A stretch of 64,000 nucleotides of DNA from Oscheius dolichura. Its lineage: Eukaryota > Nematoda > Chromadorea > Rhabditida > Rhabditidae. The position numbers and the translations under genes were made by a program. Under the pieces are notes generated by a model. The model searched no databases. It was given only the letters and a program-made list of their open reading frames with translations, and had not been told where the DNA came from. The stretch covers positions 124,001 through 188,000 of the forward strand of contig OW051496.1 of the NCBI GenBank assembly GCA_932521035.1, in the 5' to 3' direction. This document shows, in pieces, positions 44,701 through 56,700 of this stretch. How positions within the stretch are numbered: the stretch's first letter is position 1; each line of letters begins with the position of its first letter.

Positions 44701-47700
44701 CCTTTTCTCTCCCTTTTTAGGCCAAATAAGTTCTAATTTTCACTAATGCAAAACATGCGTCCTTCTCTGTCCCTTAATTGAAAGTCCGCTCCTCTTTCTG
44801 AACGCACTCTTTCGGGCGGGAGAGCGAGAGAGAAAGAGACAAATTTAGAGCGACAAGCTTCGTCGAGATTCAGCCACTTTCTTGCGCAATCTTCACCTCA
44901 TTTAAGACGCTCTTCACTGGGGGGAATCCACACTTGAACGGGTCTTCTTCATCGTCTCAAATAATTATATTTCGCCCGCTGGTCGGCAGGATAGACCCCC
45001 GGCAGTTAACGATTTTTCTAATTGGTCAGCCCAGCTCTTCCCCTCGTCAATTCAAACAAACAACCCCCTAAAAAGACTAAAAAGAAGATTCTTCTCTCTA
45101 ACTCATCAGTACCGTATCTTTCTTAGTTCTACAGTGAACAACGTACCCCAATTTCCCAAATGAGCGCCCCACAAGCACCGTAATCCTGGTTTTTTGTCCA
45201 GGAGAGAAGGCCTTTTACGGCCGCAAATTAAAAATAAGATTTTGCCGAATCACCAGGATTTTGACAGCAATCGATAGCTCTCGTCGTAAATAGTAATTTT
45301 TGTTTTTAGAGTAAGGAAATCCGACTGCCCAGTCTCGAGATATTCGCTATTTAGGCTTAGCTTAGGCTTACGAGGAAACTTTTTGAAGGGGAAACGTCGA
45401 TTACATAGTAGACCTTAGATATTAGTGCCAATCGATAGCTTTCGGTGTAACTAGTAACTTTTGTTTTTGAAGTAACCACATCGGACCACCCAATGCCGAG
45501 ATTTTCATAATTTACTACTTTTCAAGCAACAGTCGCCCGCTGTTTACGCGCGGTGGCGCGCTTTTACAGTACGCTTTTACAGCTTTTATTGTCTTCTACG
45601 TTTTTCGGCCAGTAAAACCTCCGCCTAGAGGTTTCCAGAGCCCAAAATCGGCGTCCTAAGCGCGTTTACCTGGCCCCGGCGCCGTAACCGCCCATGATTT
45701 CCTCTTACAGTAACCCTATCTCTACTTTCCAGGTAATATATTGTGAATCGTCACTAGATCTCCGACGATACCTGCGAGCTGAACAGCTGACAATGGATGT
45801 CGGCGGCCTTATCAAGTATAACCACTTGGAATGGGTTCAACATCGAATGGTAGCCATACCTGCTCCAAAATTTGGTTCAATTCTGTTTTACAGGACATTG
45901 AAAGGATGAAATCGTCTGCGAGTATAATTGCCCAGTCCCTAACGGATTTTGGAAGGACCCTGAGAGAAACGGAGTTGCCAAATGACGTTGAGACGACGGC
46001 CAGGATTTTGAATGCCCAGTCAGCGGAGAAGGACGCCATCAAGGTGGGAAGACTTCAAGTTTACCGTACTTTTTCCATTAGGAGGATTTTCGGATAGCTG
46101 TGAGGAAAGGAATCAGCCTTCTGAAGTCTGTCCGCCAGCTGGAAGCCAAACCAAGAGCCGAGCAATTGAGCCCGACCCGTCTCCACAATGTAACAGCCAT
46201 AGAGAGGATGCTGGTTCAATTGGGTCAGTATACCTCCTTCTCCCCCAAATTATACTTTTTAGAAGAAACAGAGCGGTCTTTTGACGCGTTTTGGTCGAAA
46301 CATGAGACCCGATTGACCAGTTGCCTTCAGCTGCGACAATTTGAGGACTCCTTTCGAAAGGTAAGCGAGAGACGAGAGGCGGCTATTATTAGTGAAAAAT
46401 GCGTCAAGGCTGCGCTGACCCTGAGAGAGCTACGTGACCCTGAAAACAAAGGATCTTATTCGCATTTCTTTTCCATGCATTCATCTGCGCATCGCTCGCG
46501 GAAAACACATGTTACATGCTTTTTACTGCCACTCGACGGGCTTGAAATCCCTGTCAGCACCGGCATCATTCCTCTCTGATTGCCTCGGTGGGACAAAAAA
46601 AACTCTCCTTTCTTTGATTTATATTCCCTCTAAATTCCATTATCCTCACCAAAAATAGAAAAAAAAACCAACAATTTAACGAGTAGACGGCTTTTGGATT
46701 GTGTCAGCGTGTAAACAGCGGCCGACCGTTGTTTAGCGGCGCGTTGGGCGAAATTCGCTGAACTGATTCATAACTTTGAAAGGATTGTTCTCACAGTTTT
46801 TGCTTTTTTTTTGCTATTTTTATAATTTTTAAACTAGTTATTCCTGATAAGAAATAAATTCTGCGTTTTTTGAGGGTAAGAACTGTTATACTGCCCGTTT
46901 ACTGGGCCTTTTAAATTCATTATTACCACATCTTGTACTATTTCCCTCATTTTCGCAAATTCTTCCTGCGAAAGCGATTCAAAATAACACTATTCTACAA
47001 AAAAAGTTACCGTAATGGGTCATAAAACATCCCAGGCGGGACCTTCCTCCAAAACTGATCTAAATTTTCGATTCCTCTCGATTTTTCCTTGCCGTTTGAC
47101 CAAAAGATCCTGAAGAGTCAAATTTACGCTTTTTTCCAATCCGATTCATCAAATTTGAAGCCTCAAATGAACTTTTAGAGTCGTTATTTTGAGCGGGGGC
47201 TTTTTCTATTGGAAACAGGAGACATTACACTGACCTCCTTCATGGCTGTTCCGAGTCAGAGGAGAAAGGAACGCGTGTGAATAACTGCCTGTTTATTTCT
47301 TGTCAAACAGGTGTTCCCGGCACACAATCAATCCTCGCCACTTCTCACACCTAACAGCTGCCATCCATCGTCTCTATTTTTCATCTTTTCTCATATTTTT
47401 TCCCTGCCCGCCTGTTATTTCCCCCCTGCCAGTCTTAAAGTCTTTTCAAAACGGGCTAATTATACGCTCTCCTCGTCTATTCAAAAACTCACATGTGTGG
47501 GAATCAGTTTACGCATAAATCAAGCCCACCCCATCGTTGAATTGTTTACTCTAAAGGATTGAAATTCTAGCTCCGTCACCGTCATTTTTGATCCTCCTGC
47601 TTTGGAAACATAGAATTGTCCTCTCTTTCTCTCTCTCTTGATATTCTGTTCATTTCTGTTCAAAATGATGATTGATTCACACCCGAGTTACACTTTTTGA

Positions 47701-50700
47701 TTGGCATCCGAGAAATTCTCATGCTTGTCTTTGTCTTTCTGCATCCCACAAAATATCAAAAACTTCACCAGCAGGGCGGGATGGATCACTCCCCACGGGG
47801 CTATTCCTCATCCAAATGTTCATATTTTTACTACTCCCGGTCTTTTTCTCCACTCGGACCAAGTTTTAGACGATACATCTTGATATCCTCGATTACCAAA
47901 GAAAATGGACCCATTTCTTCAAATAGATCTCATGAAACTTTTCAAACCTCTCCAATTTCAGCTCCAATCAGCATTTGCTCGGCATATGTTGTATTTGGAA
48001 GAGCACAGGGAGGTCGGTGACGGCATGGAAGCGGCACAAGAATTGGCCAGACAGCACGACCTCTATAGTGAACAGGCTATGGAGGATGTAGCCACAGCTA
48101 GACAGCTACGACAGTCGGGAGAGGAAATCATGTCCGCTAAGGATGAAGAGGTAGCCTTTTCTATCTTGCAGTTCAAATACTGGGGTATTCAGCTCTCTGG
48201 TAGTTTAATGCCAAAGTGTGATGAACTGGAAAGGATGGCGGAGGCCCTGTCTGGCGCGTTGGAGAGGAGAGCTCAGGTTCTTCGATTGAGCAGCACCATG
48301 CACGGGCAGATACAGCAGGTAATGGATACGGACATTGTGAACGGGGGTAGATTCCTTTGGTTCCTAAAGAGTCACAGCGACACGGCGTGTGAACTGTGAC
48401 TCCCTTCAAAGACCCCTCTGATGAGAAAGAATCCGGTAATCCCGGTCACTTTACTATTCATTGTGGACAAGCAATAAATCCGATGGGTTCGCGTGATTCC
48501 GTTCCCCACGAATATTCTATCGAGGCTGCCATAATCTGATTAAGCCTGGCTAATTGGATGAATCAACTGATGAGCATGTCCATTTAGGCCAATATGTGGT
48601 GCAAGCGAGGAGTAGAAATGTTAACTTCTAATGAGACGAGCTCCTCGACATCTGGAGTGGCGAAACTGGATGAATTCCTAGAGGAAGGCAGCAAATTACA
48701 GGTTTGAGAGGGTGGTGAGCAAGAAACGAGCAGTCTTCAGCTGGATGCCCTCTCCCAGTCACCAACAATGAACAATTTAATCCTATTGACCACTACAGAG
48801 ACTTCTACTCTCCTGGCTCAGGTACAGTAACCCTCATTTCCCTTTTTTGGACATTTTTCTGCTTTCGCAGGGGAACGGGGGCGTTTATTAGAGGAAATAC
48901 GGTATCTTCTTTCCCCGGTCTCTTTTTATTTCCACTTTTTTCCTGAAATTGGGCCCTTTGCCGACTCCTGACCCCCGCCTAGATCTCAGCCTGTCGGCTG
49001 CCACGACCGATTAGGCTAATTTTGTCAGATTCGTCAGCCGCTTTCTTTGAACTGCCGACAGCGCGATTCAAAATGGAATTAGCCTACAATTTTAGCCGTT
49101 TTCTCGTATAAAAGAGAGATTTTCAGGTGGCGGAGAGGATAGACGACATCCGAAGAATGTCAGTAGCCCGTCGAGACGCCATGGCCAAGTCGACGGAACA
49201 CAAAAAGCCCCCCGTACAGATAGTGACCCCAGAGAAGAAGAAGAAGGAACCATCCGTAGAGATCCTGGTGGGTGTTTTCTCTGTTTTCTCCGCTATCAGC
49301 CACCCAACTGGGTTATTTACATCTCAATTCGGGGAAGGTGTTCCCCTTTGTCGCGACGAGAGGTATTAAAACCATTGGGGTGTGAAATTTAGCAATCGGA
49401 CAGCCTTGAAGAAGTGATACCGCCTCTAGGCGGGTTGTAAATCTCCGCAACTTGGTTCATTCTGGTTTCAGCCGATATTTAGGCTTCTTGTTGAAGTATT
49501 CTATCCGTTGGACCACATTTATGAGTTTTATGAGCCGTTTAGACAATCTACAAGAGGCAATATGCCATTATTATGATCCAGGAGGAACCTTTCGAGTTAT
49601 TTGCCAGCTAAAATCTAAAAAAATAAGCATATAATACCCCCTTTTCCGAGAAATAACCTCCTCTAGGCGTAGAGAAGGAGCCGCCCTTGTTAGTCGCCAA
49701 AATTCGGCTCCTAATGGTGCTCATTAGAAGGTATAATGATTTTTGCATCATTCCTCCCATCCTTCGGCTTCATGCTTCCCTATTTTTCTCTTCCAAATGT
49801 CCAATAGCCGTTTATAAGCCGTTTCCAACATGAAGATGGTCCGTTTTGGGGGTATTCCCCTTAAAATTTCCATGTTTTCTTGATTTTCAGTGGCGAAAAC
49901 TGAAAGATCCAGACCATTTGACCTCATACTTCAAAAAAGGTTCCGAAAAGCCTGATTTTTTGCTTTAGAAAAATGAAATTATCCTCCCAGAAGGGCTCAA
50001 GAGTAAAACGTCCAGGTAAACAAGAAAAAGTCGAAATAAAATTAGTAGTTGAGCGGAACTATTAGTACCCAGGTGGGACCACAACTGCCCGGTCGGGGCT
50101 ATTACTTCCCTGGTCCAAAAATACCCGCCCTCCCTTCCTTCCTTCAGGACCATAAACCTGTTTCCCCTCTTCCTTCCTCCCTGTTGCATATAATATCTCC
50201 TCCCTTATCTTCCCTGTGCCATATTTGCCTATGCAAAAGCGCCATCCCATAATGCATTGTCCCCCGGCAATGGGCCGTGGTCGTTGGGTTCCTTCCTTTC
50301 TCTCATACAGTCCCATAGATGCCCCTGACTTTTCCCTAAAGGCTTGACTCCCCTCTTCCCTTGAAGGAAGTGACATAAGCACATTTAAAGGAGGGGGAAG
50401 GCTTCGGGTTGTGGTGACATCTGGCTGCCAGCCGCGCTATATGCACCAAGCAACCAAGCTAGCTATTTTCTCAACATCTGTTCAGCACATACTTTCACTC
50501 GACAATAACCGCCGGAAGACATATAATGTATTTCCTTTTAGAATGAAACAATAAAACGGACGGAAGCCCATTCCTTTTGGACATTTTCCCCACTCTTCGG
50601 TCCTTTAATTATCCACGCGTGAGGAGTGATGTAAGACACTTGTTAGGGCAGAGAACTCCCCTCTCACCTGGGCTAATTACACCCGAGCTATCTATGGGAG

Positions 50701-53700
50701 AAGGGGGCTAGTCAATCGATGACCGTCCTCCATCTCCCCTTACCCGGCCAAATCTTTTACTTTTCTACTCTCCTCGTAACCTTTTTTTAAAGAAACGGAA
50801 AGAGATTATTAAATTCTTGAACATCTGCGTCTGTACCTCGATCGGCCGCGAAAAGGAGACCAGCTGCCTTCATTTTTCTCCGATTCAAATCTTCGCGTCC
50901 CCCTGGGTCAGTTGACTTGAAATTTAGCCGTTTATTTGTTTTAAAACCTCTTAAAGAAAGACAATAAGTATAGTAGAAAACCGAGTTGACCTTTGGCTTA
51001 TCGCCAGCCATCGGGGGTCACTGCCCAGGATTCCCGTTTCCCGCGCCCCTCTGCCTTTGCTCTCTCCCTCCCGCTGTTTCTCCAGTCGGCTCTCTCACAA
51101 ACATCAACCGGCCTTCCGGGAGCGAGAGAGGGAGAAAGACACTTTCCCCCCAAACACAGCTTTATCCCATCCGTTTTATCGCTTTAAAAATTCTTCTCTT
51201 CCCCAATTTTTTTGCCTGACTACGATTTGTGGAGAGAGCGGAATTCTCTCTCCCTCTCTCTCCAGTCGGGGCTTATTGTAAAATCGGGAAAATTATTCCA
51301 CGATCTCGGAATTTTAATGACTTTTATAGCTGTCTTTGTGATGTCCACCCCCTCGTGCCGCAGAGACACGTGCGTCTTTCTCCCCTCAGAATATCTTCCT
51401 CCCATTTCGGGCTCCGGTTGTTTCACTATTTGTTTAAAAGTGGATCTGTCATTCCGTCTTCTAAAATAGAGAACGACTGACTGATTATCCCTCCCCCCTC
51501 CTGCCGGAGGCGAAAAGCTGCCTGGCTTCCTGTCAAATTATGCCTGCCTGTCTCCCATGCTGTTGCCTGTGTAAATACGAGGAAAATTATTGCCCGCTTC
51601 TATATTGAAGTGTGAGATTTCAAGTCGCAGCCGAGATTATCAAACTACAAGCGCCCTCCTGCAACCTTCTCTATTTTTTCTTTCCCTCTCTCTCTACCCA
51701 AGTCTACAACAGTCGTCCCGTTATAGATCCCTCTAGAAACCATTGATTACTGTATGAAACGGAGTCTTCCCCGCTTTCTGTCGTTTCGGATGCCGAAACG
51801 GCGGCTAGCCAGCTCCATATCGTCTCCCCTCATTTTTACACCGACAAATCGGGATATCACACCGGCATGGGATGAAGAAATGGTCAGTTTTCATATTTCA
51901 CAGAAGGTTAATAATCCTAAAATGGAATAAAGGGAAAATGGCGGTCAAATCCCTAAAAATAGACTCCCATTATTACTGTTTTCCCACCACGGCTCTCCAT
52001 TATTTGTTCAATTTGCCCATTTGTCCACTTTTGTCTTTGTCTGACGTGAAGAGCCGGGACCATATGGCCCCTTCCCTCGGGTCACACCCTGTCCAGCATA
52101 AAGCATAGCTTTTGTTATTCAAACCAGGCCAAATTGACCCCCTTGCCAAGTTTTATCAGCCAAGTAAACATATCATTTGGACGGGGTCGTTTCTGTGAGA
52201 AAGTGAGGCATCTCCTCTCTCCCCCTCCTCGACAATTGAGCTATGATGCGTGGGAAAATTGCTGCCGATGTGAACAGCTATCACTTTGATCGGAGCCGCG
52301 TGATAAATTGATGGGAACGTCAGCTCGAAAGCTCTTGAAACAGCAAAGAGATTTTCTTGGAGAATTCTTAGGTTCAGGAAGGTTTTGCCACAGTTTGAAG
52401 GGACTGGCGAGGACTTTTGCGCATTCCTTGAATTCGTTCAATGGTCCCGCAGCGAGATGGAATATCTCCCCATATAAAAGACAAGATTGATCAAATCCTG
52501 GCCCATTCCGTGTAGATTTTTACGCTGTCCTAGTACAGCAACCCAAAAAGGTCCTTGACAGTCCTTTTAACTCAAATCCAAAACCTCTCGGATCCGATCG
52601 CCTCCTATTTACCCAAAGTTCACGTGAAATGACGACTTTATCCCGGAAATTGAGGGATTCCTGGGCAAAAAATGACGCAGTACTTTTCCAGGCCCCCTAC
52701 AGTTCATAAATTCTTCTCTCCGGGGATGAATCCCCCATCAGACCTAAAATTCTATATTTCAGCTCCCAAAAGGCTAAAACGGTTGGACAGACCCCGTATT
52801 TGTTCAGATTTGACCGCATATAGCCTCCGGGCACACGTCCTGTCCCAACGCGACCAGAATCAGCTATAGATTGTTCCAAAATTAAAAAAAATAGCCAAAC
52901 AACCCTTGGGAATTACCTCCCGCCCGCGTCTAGACAGTTTACCCCTCCGTCCCGCTCAAAATTCTTAAAAATAGCATTTCGGACCCAACGAACACGCAGT
53001 TCCTTTGACGTCAAGTCTCTTTTTTCAGCGTAAACCGCCTGTAATTCCCTCAGCAAACAGTGTTTCCCCCCGTCGCCTCGTTCTTTTGGAGGCTCACTCG
53101 TTCCCCTCCTTCGTCTTCCAGTCCTCCTCCTCCTTCTGTATTATTTTCTCCTATTAGACAGACACATAAAACAGCTATAAGAGAATGCCGACCGACTTGA
53201 TCAAAACCACATGGCAGTGTCGTAAAAGCTTCGCAACTTTCAAAGAGTCGCGAATTTTTGTCAGCTGTTAGTGGTCAGAGCGAAGAAAGTGACCACCAGT
53301 ATACTGTAACCTCTCATAATTGCTAGTTTCCAAAGGGCCTTGTCATGTCACGAAAATAACTATCCCCTTGCCAGATAGACACGGCTATAGTCTCGTTTTT
53401 GCGGTCAGTAGGCATTTCCCTCTTGACCTGTAAAATATCAGCTGTTCCAGCGATTCTCAGGCCGAAAATTCGGGGCCTTAGCGCCTCTACCGTCATATTT
53501 GCATAACCTTGTACTTACGCAAGAGCTAGCCAGCCCTTTTCTCGTGATAAACGCCTAGAAAAGGTCAAAAGGGCAACACACGCGTTTTCTGGCATACGGT
53601 AATAGCGCGCCCGCCGCTCGTAAACAGCGGGCGTCGCTTGGCAGCGCGAAATTCCCTGAACAAAGTTTTCCAGCATTTTTATTCAATTTTTGACATTTTT

Positions 53701-56700
53701 ATAATTTTTAAACTGGTTATTCGTAATCAGCAGAGAATTCTGAATTTACTGAAGCCAATTGAAAAAAGTTTAGTACAGCCGCGTTAACAATGGCGGGAAT
53801 TCTTTCTTTTGGACTGTTCCAGCGAGCCTCCCAAGCAGCTGCGTGCCTAGAATGGGCTGCCCGTGTCTGATTTACGACTGTCCGACGGTAGTAAGTTTTC
53901 TGCGTGCCCTCCGCCCGTATACGTTGCTGATCGCGCGCTGTCGATAACTCACAAAACATCTCTATCTCTTCTCTCCCCCTTCCTTCCTTCCTTCCTGGGA
54001 AGAGAAGAAGAAGAAATTCCATATCTCTGGCCATCCATAATGTTATATCTAACCATCCGGGGACGGCTAATCGGACAACAATTGCGTCTTGTTTCTCCCT
54101 CCCCTTTCCCTTCTCTCAACTTCTCCCCCGAATTAGCGACCGAACTGGTTGACATTAGCTGCTAGCTATTCTTTCTTATCAACTTCTTTTTCTTATTAGC
54201 AATCACACCCACAGGCAAGGGAGTGTCGCTGCCTCCTCTTACACAGACAGAGATTTACACCATAGTTTCTGGTCACATTCAAGCATAATTTCCCATAGTT
54301 CTCCCCGGTTTTTGTGGCTAATTTCCGGTCGGACGAGTCGTTTGCAGTATACAGTCTATGATCTGTGAAGGCCGGTCGTTGTAGCCGCCCCGGCGCGGCT
54401 CTGAATCACCTTCCTGAGCAAACGCCACGAGAATGCCACACCGCCTTTCGCCTTCAATTTTTGTATTGTTTTTCCAATTTTTTAGTCGAATACGAGAGGA
54501 GCCAGAATGGAAAAAACTGGGGTGGTTAGAACAGAGCCATAACGACACGGCGTGTGAACTGTGGCTGTTCCAAAAGTCCCTTTAGCTTTGACCTCCAAGA
54601 TTCTCGACTGTCTCCCCCCTCTCCCTCTAATTGTTGATGTGCTGCCCCGTTAACATTCCCGAGGGAACTATCCTCCCGATCAAAACAAACTGTTCTAATG
54701 AGCAATAATCCCGCCGCTGGCCCCCCACCCCCCATAAGGCCACCCCACTTGTCACGTACCCCCCTGCAGTTTTCTTTTTGAAGCGCCGCCATCCTTTCTC
54801 TGTTAGCACATCTGGCTGTCCCCTCTCCTAGCGCCGCCCTCTCTCCTCCTCTCACTAGAGAACGCCCAAACCGTTTTGGCTGCTAATTTGGATCATCTGC
54901 CTACTTATCTTCTTCACTACTATATTCCATAACTCTATAGGAGTCCCTACAACTTTTAAATTCTAGAAATGGCCGTAGTTGCCTACAGTAATCGATGGAT
55001 TGGTCAATTTTTAACCAATTATCGCCTCCTACATGATATTTTCTACTCGCATTCAAAGGTTCGTTTTAACCGGGGGCATACGGTAGCTAGAGAGTTTTAC
55101 TTTCCTCCCCCAAATCCTCACGTGTAATCCACAGTTGTTATTTACTTAAAGGACTTAATTAATCCTCTCTCTCTCTCCGCTGGCGGGGCCGAAAACTAAA
55201 CCAGTCCGCGGTCTTCTCGGTTTCATCCAATCTCTTCTTCCCACCTCGCTCAGCCAACCGTTCAAAAACACGTTAGGTTCCTTATTTTTTCGCCAGGGAA
55301 AACACTAGCTAATAATCTGATATGCACAGCTGCTGGTGCTGTTCAAAACCGGACAGCGGTCCCCTTCTCTCTCTGTTTTTTTCTTCGAGTAGACGGCTGT
55401 CAGTTCCACTCGTGTCAAAGGCCAGTCAGAGAGGGAGAGAGAGCTTATTTGCCCCCATTTTAGCACCAGGTGTTGCCCTGTGTTTTTTTTCTGTACAATC
55501 TTGGATCGGAAAAAACAATCGCTGGTAGAATTATCCTGGGGAACGTTTTTAAAATTCGGAAACGGGCGGGAAACTGGAAATTCATAGATCATATGTCTTG
55601 AAGCGATTAGCTATAGATTCTCCATTTCAAAATCCAAAAATCCCTTCGAGACCAATAAGGGAATGCTTAAACTCTCGGCTCTCCATTAAATAAGTGTCTA
55701 TAGTTACCATAACAGGTTGCAAAACATTCCATACGGGACCAAAGTGATCTGGCTTTTCGATTTCTCCCGATTTTTTCTTCATCCTTTCTCCAAAAAGGTC
55801 CAGAAGACACAAATGTACAGTACCCCTATTTTTTGAAAGAAGACTATACCCTTTTCTAGGGAGTTTACCTTGGAGCACGGTTACTTCTCTCCATTTTGCC
55901 TAATATATCCAAAAAATTCTTGGTTATAGTTTTTTTCAAATGAATTTGAAAGATTATAGTCCGAATTATTAAATACAGGGGTTTCCTGCTTTTCAAAAAG
56001 TAGTTTGGATTCCCGACTACACTTGCGTGCGGCGCCGGTCTCTTTTTAAAAAAAACGGCTTTGCGGAAGAGTTTTTGGGCGTCTAAAAGTGATCCCTGTT
56101 GACATTTGCCAGCCAAAAGATGTCCGTGACGATGTTACGTGCGTAAATGCCTCAGTTCCACACACCCACCGGCCAAGTGTCTCTCTCTCTTCATTGGCAA
56201 ATACACAGGGGATTGTTCCTTGTTCCCAGCCAACTCTGTGCCAAGGGTTTCAATCTACATTTTCACGTTACTCCCCTTGTTTACTAAAATGTCCGACCGC
56301 CCCTGGCGTAGTGGCGGTTTGAGGCTTTTTCTCTCGCCTCGCAGATGTACGAATGACCAGTCGAGAGAGAAAAGAGCGACGCTGGCCAGAGAGGTTTTAC
56401 GATGCCGTTGAGAATTCCTCGCTCTCTCTCATTCCCACTCTCTCTTACAACCAGCCAAGGTGGTGACAATGAGTATTGAAAGAAAAGAAACGATCGGGAT
56501 GGGAACGGACGCATTGTTCGCGTTTTATACGGGTAGTTAGGGATAGTTACGATGGAAAATGTGTAAGAAACGGCGGATTTTCAGAAAGAGCTCGATTCCT
56601 CCACGTCGCCTCATTACTGTCCTTCGGATGCGCCTTCAACTTCGCCGCCTCAGACTCCTCACAGTATGTCCATTGAGAGCTTCGTCGTCTCCGAACTGGT

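Larger units (their letters stand above)
49268..56584 (+). other. 7.3-kb intron 16 of the RhoGEF gene
   Basis: This intron separates the spectrin-like part from the Ser-rich linker and DH domain. I found no further exon or nested gene in it. It contains dispersed repeats (53,596; 54,531; 55,703), many pyrimidine-rich stretches such as TCTC and CCTT runs (51,120-51,270; 53,975-53,997; 55,165-55,180) and no long open frame with family content. A conserved alternative promoter for a short DH-PH form is conceivable but not visible. Confidence 0.6.

Noticed and set aside
46361-46579. Extension of RhoGEF exon 11 through its donor ([10 protein letters not shown]...)
   Set aside because: The frame is open, but GTAAGC is a strong donor and the next exon (47,962) continues the family alignment directly.
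53717-54855. Several 60-109-codon frames inside RhoGEF intron 16
   Set aside because: They overlap in opposing frames over pyrimidine-rich low-complexity DNA and show no domain content.
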